From the NCBI GenBank assembly GCA_003649845.1, contig QMTB01000040.1, forward strand, positions 1 to 9,461: a stretch of 9,461 nt of DNA. Direction: 5' to 3'. Every line of letters begins with the position of its first letter. Position 1 is the first letter of the stretch. This document shows positions 1 through 6,745 of this stretch, in pieces. Position numbers and translations under genes: made by a program. The notes under the pieces are model-generated. The model made no database searches and was not told the DNA's origin. It saw only the letters and a list, made by a program, of their open reading frames with translations. Source of the stretch: Thermoplasmata archaeon (GTDB taxonomy: Archaea > Thermoplasmatota > E2 > DHVEG-1).

Positions 1-1131
1 GGTAAACTTAAGGTTTCAGATTATAATGTATTATTAGTTCCAGGTGGAGGTGTTGGAGATGGTGAATCTATAGTTAAAGGTTTTACCTTCCTGCCAAGTG
101 TAAGGAAATGGAAGAGAGAGATTAAAAGATACATTGAATCAGGTGGTAGCTATGTTGGTATATGTGGTGGTACAGCATTATTAACAGGTTTAAACACTGG
201 TGAACATAAAAAACCAACTACATTACTTGAGAGGTTATATGCAAAAAGTGGTGTAGATGTTACATGCATCGATTCCTATTATGAGCATCTTGCTTTTCCT
301 TTATTTTATCCATTTCAAAGGAATCACCCAGAGCATATAGGAGCAACAGGTTATGTATTTTCTTTTGCACCAGGTGTAACAGTTGATGGAACCTATATAC
401 ATGCAGCTGGTATACCCGTTGATTTCCATATAGCAAAGGATAACCCTATATTCAAAGATTATAACGGTGAAACGATTCGTATGAGATGGTGGGGCGGACC
501 AGCTTTAGTTATACCATCTAAACCTGAGCGTGAGATTAAAATTATAGCTTGGTATCCAGATGTAGATATCTCTAGGAATCCAGATACAGACATCAAAGCA
601 TGGCGTTATATAGGCGGGGTAAGAGGATTAATTAAAAGTTTATTAGAATCAGCTTCTATGATCAAGAAAACGGGTGATTCTCTAGCAGAGTTGTTAATAT
701 ACACATATTATATTGCTAAACCCTGGGAGAAAACAGATAAAAATATTATCTTAAATTTCTCCGGTAAACCTTCTATGACTATGGAGGTCTATCCAAATAA
801 AAATAGAGGTAGAATACTACTTTGTACAGCACATCCAGAGTATATGATATGGTGGAATGGTTTTATAGAGGAGATGGAGGAAACAGGTGAAAATTGCCTA
901 GCCAATGGTTTCCATAGATGGCTTAATATCTCTTCGCTTAGTGAATCAGCTGTAGAAGAGATAACATATACTTGGTGGGTGGTTAGAAGGATAACCGCTT
1001 GGGCAGCGAAGATACCAGATGAACATCTACCACCGATAGAGAGATGGAAGTATGATGAAGAGAGAGCTAAAAAATTATATGAGAATATATTTTGGGATGG
1101 CAGTTTGAGAAATCAAATGAAAAATATTTAA
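1..1131 (+). CDS. Class-I glutamine amidotransferase-like / BPL_N-type protein, 5' end outside window
   Basis: An open frame enters at base 1 and ends with TAA at 1129-1131, giving the last 376 residues; the ATG at 481 is internal, because the same frame is open and conserved-looking upstream of it. The fragment begins with a Rossmann-like strand and a PGGG loop, then a nucleophile elbow GICGG with Cys at fragment residue 55 (163-165). An AHPE motif (His 278, Glu 280; from about 829) supplies the other two members of a class-I amidotransferase Cys-His-Glu triad. The overall look is that of the biotin-protein-ligase N-terminal-like (BPL_N) branch, whose reaction is generally unknown. The Cys-to-His distance, about 223 residues, is much longer than in simple glutaminase domains and implies a large insertion. 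No signal peptide can be judged because the N-terminus is missing. It is 47 bp upstream of the UbiA gene and probably co-transcribed. The fold call is fairly sure; substrate unknown. Confidence 0.8.
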   Translation, partial: GKLKVSDYNVLLVPGGGVGDGESIVKGFTFLPSVRKWKREIKRYIESGGSYVGICGGTALLTGLNTGEHKKPTTLLERLYAKSGVDVTCIDSYYEHLAFPLFYPFQRNHPEHIGATGYVFSFAPGVTVDGTYIHAAGIPVDFHIAKDNPIFKDYNGETIRMRWWGGPALVIPSKPEREIKIIAWYPDVDISRNPDTDIKAWRYIGGVRGLIKSLLESASMIKKTGDSLAELLIYTYYIAKPWEKTDKNIILNFSGKPSMTMEVYPNKNRGRILLCTAHPEYMIWWNGFIEEMEETGENCLANGFHRWLNISSLSESAVEEITYTWWVVRRITAWAAKIPDEHLPPIERWKYDEERAKKLYENIFWDGSLRNQMKNI

Positions 1132-1164
1132 AATCTATATCATCATATGAAGGATTTCTTAGAA

Positions 1165-1170
1165 AGGTGA
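1165..1170 (+). promoter_or_regulatory. Shine-Dalgarno site deciding the UbiA start
   Basis: AGGTGA matches the archaeal anti-SD core and lies 8 nt before a TTG at 1179. The more upstream in-frame TTG at 1092 has no SD-like sequence in front of it, so this site favours the shorter protein that no longer overlaps the preceding gene. Confidence 0.6.
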
Positions 1171-1178
1171 GAAGAAAA

Positions 1179-2168
1179 TTGTCTATACTTACAAAACCCC
1201 TTAAATTTCTCGCTCAATGGCGTTCTCTGCCACCCTATGAGTTAATCAGCTATGTTTTCATGTACGCCAGTGTACCTATGCTTGCATATGGAATAAAACC
1301 ATATAATATTGAGATTATTAGAATTATTATATTTACGGTCATGACTCTCTACTCTGGTTTCTTCGCTGCTTTAATATGGAATGATATAACAGATGCTGAT
1401 ATAGATGCTTTAGTACATCCTGATAGACCGCTGCCATCTGGTAGAATTAGTTTAAAGAGATTTTTCGGTATAGCTCTTATATTCTCAGCGTCTACCTTTA
1501 TATTTGCATTACTTGTAAGTATGTGGTGTCTAATATTAGTTATGATCGTAGCATTATTTGTAACATTTCATGATAAATATTTAAAGAAGAAGGTTAGAAT
1601 ACCTGCTTACTCTGAGATATTTACACCTTTACAATGGGTTACTGTAGCGGTATTTGGTTTTCTAGCTATTTGGACTGCATTACCTCAACAAGAGAGTTTA
1701 ACCTTCCCTTTACCTTTCCTAGGATCTATTAAAACTAGTTATATAGCGGTTAAACAAATGCTATTATTGGTTGCATTCACATATTTTGCAGATAATGCTC
1801 ATGATCTAGCAGAGGGTATAGTAGATGCAGAAGGTGATAGAAAACATGGTGTTAGAACATATGCTACTTCTTTTGGAGAGAGAATAGCTGCCAAGATATC
1901 CTTCCTAATGTTTATATTATCCGGCGTACTAGGGTTTCTTCTCTTTCTATATACACCTCTTTCATGGTTTTTTATAATACCATTTATAGGCATATGGTTG
2001 TATATCCTGAGATACTCCTATAGGCTTTTAAAAGCTAGAGATTTAGAAATGATGAAGAAACTTGGTGCAGTTGTTGGTCGTAAAGGTTTTGACTATTTTC
2101 TATTCTCATACGATCTAATATTTCTAGATGTATTTCTGCAGATTTTACTTCAATATATCTGGAGGTAA
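1179..2168 (+). CDS. UbiA-family membrane prenyltransferase
   Basis: UbiA enzymes transfer an isoprenoid chain from a prenyl diphosphate to an aromatic, sugar-phosphate or other acceptor in the membrane. With the TTG start at 1179 the protein is 329 residues, within the family range; a longer form from TTG 1092 would have 358 but lacks an SD and would overlap the upstream gene by 40 bp. The first Mg-diphosphate motif is visible as N68-D69-x-x-D72-x-x-x-D76, followed by HPDRPLPSG, typical of the family. The second acidic motif is DAEGDRKHG (D216 and D220), just before RTYATSFG. About seven to nine hydrophobic segments occupy most of the rest, for example around residues 50-68, 97-130, 150-166, 190-205, 239-258 and 260-275. 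The stop codon overlaps the SD of the next gene, suggesting translational coupling. The acceptor cannot be deduced; lipid, quinone-like and tetrapyrrole-type acceptors all occur in this family. Confidence 0.88.
   Translation: MSILTKPLKFLAQWRSLPPYELISYVFMYASVPMLAYGIKPYNIEIIRIIIFTVMTLYSGFFAALIWNDITDADIDALVHPDRPLPSGRISLKRFFGIALIFSASTFIFALLVSMWCLILVMIVALFVTFHDKYLKKKVRIPAYSEIFTPLQWVTVAVFGFLAIWTALPQQESLTFPLPFLGSIKTSYIAVKQMLLLVAFTYFADNAHDLAEGIVDAEGDRKHGVRTYATSFGERIAAKISFLMFILSGVLGFLLFLYTPLSWFFIIPFIGIWLYILRYSYRLLKARDLEMMKKLGAVVGRKGFDYFLFSYDLIFLDVFLQILLQYIWR
2161..2166 (+). promoter_or_regulatory. Shine-Dalgarno site for the methyltransferase gene
   Basis: GGAGGT lies 11 nt before the ATG at 2178 and overlaps the TAA stop of the UbiA gene (2166-2168). 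It supports the ATG start and co-expression of the two genes. Confidence 0.6.
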
Positions 2169-2177
2169 ATCTATAAG

Positions 2178-2825
2178 ATGGTAAACATTAATAATTTGTT
2201 TGGAAGGTTGCAACGCATTTTCTTTGAAGAGATTTCTCCGAAATTTCAAGTTGATTCTCTAAAAAACCTTATGGATTATATATATGTAATAGTAGAGAAG
2301 TTGATTGTACCTTTTGATATATTCCATCAGTTATATTTAGAGTTCTATGATGATCTAGTTGAAAAAGAAGTAAAAATTGCTTCTATAAAATATACTGATA
2401 GAGTATTAGTTATAGGTTGTGGTTCTCTACCTGCAACATCTATACTTATAGCAAGTAAAACTAATTCTACAGTAGTTTCTATTGACACAGATTATAATGC
2501 TATAGAGAAAGCGAAGAGGATTATAAAAAATCATGGATTAGAAGATAAGATAACATGCGTCCATGGAGATGGGATAAGTTATCCTCTAGAGGATTATGAT
2601 GTAATATTTTTGTTATATGGTATTAAACAGCAGAAGGAAATATTGAAATATGTTTCTAATAATATGAAAGAAGAGGCTAGAGTGATATATAGAACTACTG
2701 ATGACGTATTAGAAAATGTTGTAGGTGGAGAGAGATGGTTATCAAAATTTTTTATAGTTAAAACTTTTGTTCAATCTAGAAGTATAGCGGAGAATAAATC
2801 CTATTTATTGTTAAAGCTAATATAA
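2178..2825 (+). CDS. SAM-dependent methyltransferase, nicotianamine-synthase-like core
   Basis: A 215-residue Rossmann protein. SAM motif I is VIGCGSLP (residues 78-85), motif II is SIDTD (101-105), and a YDVIFLL strand (140-146) followed by a segment ending ARVIYRT (167-173) completes the class-I methyltransferase core. The GSLPATSILIAS pattern after motif I, the DTDYNAIEKA segment and the YDVIFL...VIYR layout recall nicotianamine synthase and its archaeal/bacterial relatives (thermonicotianamine synthase, CntL). Those enzymes transfer the aminocarboxypropyl group of SAM rather than its methyl. The N-terminal 75 residues are helical and contain no obvious membrane span. At 215 residues it is shorter than typical nicotianamine synthases, so it may be a divergent relative or an ordinary methyltransferase acting on the UbiA product. 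The ATG start has an SD, and the gene begins 9 bp after the UbiA stop. Fold call is confident; the transferred group is uncertain. Confidence 0.7.
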   Translation: MVNINNLFGRLQRIFFEEISPKFQVDSLKNLMDYIYVIVEKLIVPFDIFHQLYLEFYDDLVEKEVKIASIKYTDRVLVIGCGSLPATSILIASKTNSTVVSIDTDYNAIEKAKRIIKNHGLEDKITCVHGDGISYPLEDYDVIFLLYGIKQQKEILKYVSNNMKEEARVIYRTTDDVLENVVGGERWLSKFFIVKTFVQSRSIAENKSYLLLKLI

Positions 2826-2888
2826 ATGAAAAAATTTTTATGATGAATCAAGGAAATCTACTGATGTAAAAGGTTGTTTAGAGAGCAA

Positions 2889-2902
2889 TTATTTAAAAAT
2901 AA
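2889..2902 (+). promoter_or_regulatory. Candidate TATA box giving a leaderless GCS2 transcript
   Basis: An AT block with core TTTAAAAAT (2892-2900) is centred about 29 bp before the ATG at 2925. That is the spacing expected when an archaeal transcript starts at or next to its start codon. No SD precedes either candidate start (TTG 2874, ATG 2925), which fits leaderless initiation at 2925. Confidence 0.5.
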
Positions 2903-2924
2903 ATCCAACATTATAGTCCCCCCA

Positions 2925-4190
2925 ATGGAATTCAGAACTATAGATGATCTAAAGGAGTATATAAAGTTTTTAGAGAAACATAGACGTCATCCTAAAGACT
3001 ATGTTTTTGGCATAGAACTTGAAGGAGCATTGGTGGATGAAGAAGGTAAACCTCTTGATGCAAAAGAGGTTATACCTCGTTTAAATGAGATACATCAAGA
3101 TTATGAATTCTCTGAGGAAGCAGGAGCATGCCAAATTGAAATAAAAAGCCTTCCACGTGATTTTTCTACAGAAGCTCTAAGGGAGAAGGAAGAGTATCTA
3201 ATAGATGTGATAAATGATATTGTAGACATAGCTGAGAAGATTCATAATAGAGAAGCGATTTTTCTACTATCTGGTTCCAATCCTCATCCTGATGTTTTAT
3301 CAGATAAATGGATTACTGATAGTGAGAGAGCTAGAAAGATGAGCAAATGGCGTTCAAAGTTTCCACCTATACCGGTAGCAGATATATTGATAAAACCACA
3401 GCATATAGCAAGTGCCATACAATCTATACATGTACATATCAATGGAAAAAATCCTGATGATGTTATACATAAATTTAATAGATTATTATACATGGGTCCT
3501 GAGCTTATTGCTCTCTCGGCTAATAGTCCAATAATAGGCGGTAGATTAGTTGACTATGCAGAAGCAAGATTATTATTATATGAAATGGCAGATGGAGGGA
3601 GAGGTGGTTTTCCAGATATAATAAAGTATCCTAAAGATATTTTAGAATACGCAGAGTATCTATTCTCTAGAGAAAGAATCCTTGGTAGTACGTTAAGTGA
3701 GATTGTAAAAGAGAGACATGAAGACACCCGTATACAATTTGAATTACCTTTCAGAGTGGAAAATCGAGTATGCGCAGTTCAAGCAGCCGTAAGAGAAAAT
3801 ATGGCTTTAATTGAATATATAATAGGTCGTCTGAAATATGCACAACGTTGGGGTAGACAACATCTACCATCTCTAAGAGAGATAGAGATAAATAGAACAG
3901 AAGCGATAAGAAACTCTCTGAGAGGAAAATTTATTTGGAATGGAAAATCAATTTTAACAAAGGATTATCTAAAACAATGTCTTGAAAAAGCAGAAAAAGG
4001 AATTAGATACTTTTATGATCATCCTAGATATCTACATCTATTGAAAACAAGGGTTGAAAAACGGAGGACTAGTGCTGATGTAATTAGAAACTGGTATAAA
4101 AAAATGGAGGGAGAAACAGAAGAGGAGAAAATAGCGAAACTAGTTAATAGAATCTGGAGGTATACTTTGAGAAATAAACCTATTCTTTAA
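2925..4190 (+). CDS. GCS2-family carboxylate-amine ligase (glutamate-cysteine ligase-like)
   Basis: This family joins the carboxylate of glutamate (or another acid) to an amine using ATP, as in gamma-glutamylcysteine synthesis and in YbdK-type ligases. With the ATG start at 2925 the protein has 421 residues; an in-frame TTG at 2874 would add 17, but a TATA box well placed for leaderless initiation at 2925 favours the shorter form. Visible family marks are GIELEGALVDEEG (29-41), EAGACQIEIKS (65-75), the metal/ATP-site segment IHVHING (168-174), ALSANSPIIGGR (196-207) followed by an Arg-rich helix, and FRVENRVC (276-283) preceding a helical C-terminal third. Length is close to that of the family. 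It is 99 bp downstream of the methyltransferase and probably has its own promoter. The last 11 bp overlap the convergent deacylase gene. Substrates are not deducible; true gamma-glutamylcysteine synthesis is only one option. Confidence 0.75.
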   Translation: MEFRTIDDLKEYIKFLEKHRRHPKDYVFGIELEGALVDEEGKPLDAKEVIPRLNEIHQDYEFSEEAGACQIEIKSLPRDFSTEALREKEEYLIDVINDIVDIAEKIHNREAIFLLSGSNPHPDVLSDKWITDSERARKMSKWRSKFPPIPVADILIKPQHIASAIQSIHVHINGKNPDDVIHKFNRLLYMGPELIALSANSPIIGGRLVDYAEARLLLYEMADGGRGGFPDIIKYPKDILEYAEYLFSRERILGSTLSEIVKERHEDTRIQFELPFRVENRVCAVQAAVRENMALIEYIIGRLKYAQRWGRQHLPSLREIEINRTEAIRNSLRGKFIWNGKSILTKDYLKQCLEKAEKGIRYFYDHPRYLHLLKTRVEKRRTSADVIRNWYKKMEGETEEEKIAKLVNRIWRYTLRNKPIL

Positions 4191-5232
4191 TATCTATACC
4201 TCTCTCCTGGCTATCATTGAAGAGTTTCGATGGGATAATTCTAACATCTTTTCTATCTAAAGGTGGCAATACATTACCCTTCTCAAAAGTCATAAGCCAT
4301 GCAACAGTGGTACCCTGCCTTACAACTGGTTGACTTCTTATACCGATGATATAACAATTATCAGATGCTCTAACATAATATTTTTCTCCACTATAAGGTG
4401 ATTTTGTAATTCCAAGTAACTGGTTTTTACTTACAACATCACCTGGTTTAACCTTTGGATAGAAGAGACCACCTATTGGAGATATAACTTCATGATAATC
4501 TTTTAGCAAAACCTGTTGTTTAGGTATCTCAGGTGCCCCATCAAGCATATCATAAAATCTCATGAAATTTATTACTCCTTTAAATCCAGCATTGATATAA
4601 TATTCATCTAAAACACTGGCTACACCTATTTCAAAGCATACTATAGGTATACCTATTTTACCAGCTTCGATATTTAACATACCTTTTTCTCCCTCATTTT
4701 GAAAGATAAATTCTGTTCCAAGAGCTCTATGATGTTCTAGAGAGGGTATAAAACCGTTGAGTGTCCTAATTCTTGGATGTGGTAACAATAAATGCCCCTT
4801 CATACCTGTATGTAAGTCTATGCCAAAATCTGCTTTTCTAACAAAATCGTTGAAGAAATGATATGCTATTCTCTCAGTAACCGTTCCATTTTCTCTACCA
4901 GGAAAAACCCTGTTAAGGTTTTTATCATCAATTGGATCAACGCGTTTTCTAGCGCGGAATGCAAGGGTATTAACTACAGGTACACCAATTATAGTACCAT
5001 GTAGATCCTCTGGTTTAATTTTTTCGAAAACACGGTTTATAACTTCTATGCCATTAAGTTCATCTCCATGTAAAGCTGCATTAAGTAGAAGAGTAGGACC
5101 TTTGTATTTACCTTTCATTATAATATATGGGAAAACAACTGGTGAACCATCTTCCAGTTCAGTACAATTAACGGCCCCTCTTTTTATCTCACCAGCTTCA
5201 ATATCTAAATCAACTTCTGTAGTATATTGCAT
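4180..5232 (-). CDS. AstE/aspartoacylase-family zinc deacylase (M14-like)
   Basis: A 350-residue zinc amidohydrolase of the succinylglutamate desuccinylase / aspartoacylase group, which removes acyl groups from N-acyl amino acids and related amides. Zinc ligands are visible as H55-x-x-E58 in NAALHGDELNG and H141 in GIDLHTG; the substrate-binding segment NLNRVFPG is at 105-112. The catalytic glutamate is probably E201 in CFEIG. Residues from about 240 to 318 look like the beta-rich C-terminal domain of the family, with GGLFYPKVKPGD inside it. Only one ATG is available: an in-frame stop lies about 30 bp upstream with no other start between. The SD is weak (AAAGG), but a TATA box about 34 bp upstream suggests a short-leader transcript. 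It follows the adenylate-forming gene after 117 bp and converges on the GCS2 ligase. It could hydrolyse an amide made by that ligase, but this is inference. Confidence 0.85.
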   Translation of the reverse strand: MQYTTEVDLDIEAGEIKRGAVNCTELEDGSPVVFPYIIMKGKYKGPTLLLNAALHGDELNGIEVINRVFEKIKPEDLHGTIIGVPVVNTLAFRARKRVDPIDDKNLNRVFPGRENGTVTERIAYHFFNDFVRKADFGIDLHTGMKGHLLLPHPRIRTLNGFIPSLEHHRALGTEFIFQNEGEKGMLNIEAGKIGIPIVCFEIGVASVLDEYYINAGFKGVINFMRFYDMLDGAPEIPKQQVLLKDYHEVISPIGGLFYPKVKPGDVVSKNQLLGITKSPYSGEKYYVRASDNCYIIGIRSQPVVRQGTTVAWLMTFEKGNVLPPLDRKDVRIIPSKLFNDSQERGIDIKE

Positions 5233-5261
5233 ATTCCGGTGCCTTTCTAAAATACAGAGGT

Positions 5262-5271
5262 TTTATTTAAG
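5262..5271 (-). promoter_or_regulatory. Candidate TATA box for the deacylase gene
   Basis: On the minus strand CTTAAATAAA lies about 30-39 bp before the ATG at 5232, a good match to archaeal TATA boxes. Transcription would start near 5240 and leave a leader of only a few nucleotides, which fits the weak SD of this gene. Confidence 0.5.
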
Positions 5272-5349
5272 ATTTACAGGAGGTTCTTATTTAATTCCTA
5301 TAACATAGCATCTAGTAATTATTTCAAAAAGATGGTTGATGATGTTTTC

Positions 5350-6723
5350 TTATTTGACATGTGATATGACAACTCTAACATAATCTGATCTAACATCCTT
5401 TTCTATCTCAGACACCTCTCTAACTTTAATATTAATATCTGCGCCAACTTTTCTCTTAAAGTTTTCTTGAATCTCTTTTAATAGTAATTCTACTGGTGGT
5501 CCTATATTTCTAAGTTTCTCATCTATTACTACAAGTATCTCAATGGTATCAATGGTATGTTGTATAATCTGGAATTGTTTGATTTTATAGCTATTATATT
5601 TATCCATAACCATAGCAGGTATAGTTGTTACATGAAATGGTGCTAGGGTTTCACCATTTGGTAGACGTATAAGTTCTATTGATCTACCACCTATACTTCT
5701 GATCATCTCAGAGGTTATACCACAGTTTGATACTGGTTCCATAGGTGTTATTATATCTTCAACTCCTGTATATCTTATGATAGGTGTTCCCGTTCCATAT
5801 AGACGTGTTACAACTAGTTTACCAGGTGTATCATAGGGTACATCATGGTTTTCATCATCAAGGGCTTCTATTATTACAAAATCAGAGTTTACATGATAAC
5901 CATTATCATGTATACATTCAAAAGCTATTGGTCCTGCTTCAGTAGCCCCATAGGTATCTAAAACTTTTGTATTAAATGCTTTTTCTATATACTGTCTAGT
6001 ATATTTATCTATCATTGCTTCGCTAGAAAAAATTAGTGTAGGATTTATGTCATCTGCTTTTCCATTATTTTTATAGACTGCAAATTCTCTGAGCATATGT
6101 GGATCAGAGCCTAGATAATCTGGTTTAAAATCATTAACCTCGTTAACAAGTTTATCAATTGGATCTCCAACGTATAGATATTTTATGTTATCTGTTTTAA
6201 CAAATTTACTTATAAAAGGTAGTATACTTTCTTGGAAAGCAGCGTTTTCTATAGTTCCTTCTTTTGTATCAACAATTAATACTATTTTAGATTTACTCCA
6301 ACTACCACCATATGCCTTAAGCATCCTCACGAATCCTTCGACATATTTTATAGCTGAGAATAGATCATAGTAGATGAAAACAGGTTTACCAGTGGAGCCA
6401 GAAGTAGATAATAGGAAGCCGTGTTTTTTATCAAAATCATTGGGTATAATATTATCTGGATAGTTATCCCTTAAATCTTGTTTCGTGATAAAAGGTAGTT
6501 TTTTAAGATCTCTAACTCCTTTTATATTATCTGGATGTATACCATATTCACGATATTTTTTATGATACAATGGTACAGTATAAGCGTATCTAACCATTTT
6601 TCTAAGATGTTTATCTTGATATCTTTTAAGTTCTTCTAAAGTAGTATGCCATAGGCGGTTGAGATCTATAATATAGCTTTTCAGTAAACGCATTAGGAAA
6701 ATAGGGTTATGAAAAGGATTCAC
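5350..6723 (-). CDS. PaaK/CapK-like adenylate-forming enzyme
   Basis: A 457-residue member of the AMP-forming acyl-activating superfamily, on the phenylacetate-CoA ligase side. Members activate a carboxylic acid as an acyl-adenylate and often pass it to CoA. The N-terminal region HLRKMVRYAYTVPLYHKKY (39-57) is typical of PaaK/CapK proteins. The phosphate-binding loop STSGSTGKP is at 106-114, YGATEAG at 258-264, a YTGVED segment containing the ribose-binding Asp at 318-323, and a GGRSIELI hinge at 345-352. The start is GTG, chosen because AGGAGGT lies 8 nt upstream. In many relatives the C-terminal tail carries a GK-R motif with the catalytic lysine; here the matching stretch reads SDYVRVVIS, with Tyr 448 where Lys is expected by eye. 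The gene is 22 bp downstream of a radical SAM gene, so it is likely the third gene of that operon. Substrate unknown. Confidence 0.82.
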   Translation of the reverse strand: MNPFHNPIFLMRLLKSYIIDLNRLWHTTLEELKRYQDKHLRKMVRYAYTVPLYHKKYREYGIHPDNIKGVRDLKKLPFITKQDLRDNYPDNIIPNDFDKKHGFLLSTSGSTGKPVFIYYDLFSAIKYVEGFVRMLKAYGGSWSKSKIVLIVDTKEGTIENAAFQESILPFISKFVKTDNIKYLYVGDPIDKLVNEVNDFKPDYLGSDPHMLREFAVYKNNGKADDINPTLIFSSEAMIDKYTRQYIEKAFNTKVLDTYGATEAGPIAFECIHDNGYHVNSDFVIIEALDDENHDVPYDTPGKLVVTRLYGTGTPIIRYTGVEDIITPMEPVSNCGITSEMIRSIGGRSIELIRLPNGETLAPFHVTTIPAMVMDKYNSYKIKQFQIIQHTIDTIEILVVIDEKLRNIGPPVELLLKEIQENFKRKVGADINIKVREVSEIEKDVRSDYVRVVISHVK

Positions 6724-6731
6724 CTAGGTAA

Positions 6732-6738
6732 ACCTCCT
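6732..6738 (-). promoter_or_regulatory. Strong Shine-Dalgarno site for the PaaK-like gene
   Basis: AGGAGGT on the minus strand is 8 nt from the GTG at 6723 and fixes this GTG as the start. It lies in the 22-bp gap after the upstream radical SAM gene. Confidence 0.8.
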
Positions 6739-6745
6739 TTTTTCT

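Noticed and set aside
1799..1993. Short minus-strand open frames inside the UbiA gene and, similarly, inside the GCS2 gene (3284-3493).
   Set aside because: Both are shadows of clearly conserved proteins on the plus strand and have no independent evidence.
2830..2842. An AT-rich stretch just after the methyltransferase gene as the main GCS2 promoter.
   Set aside because: It would serve the TTG 2874 start, which lacks an SD; the box at 2892-2900 fits better with ATG 2925.
2925..4190. Naming the ligase gshA and proposing glutathione or gamma-glutamylcysteine synthesis.
   Set aside because: The GCS2 family covers several carboxylate-amine ligases, no partner enzyme for thiol synthesis is present, and most archaea lack glutathione.
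5048..5308. An 86-codon plus-strand open frame over the start of the deacylase gene, and an AGGAGG word at 5279-5284.
   Set aside because: The frame mirrors the deacylase coding sequence, its product is Ser/Pro-rich without a family signature, and no start codon follows the AGGAGG at a usable distance.
5324..5330. A T5 run on the minus strand about 20 bp after the PaaK-like gene as a terminator.
   Set aside because: Five Ts in AT-rich DNA without a stem is too weak to call.
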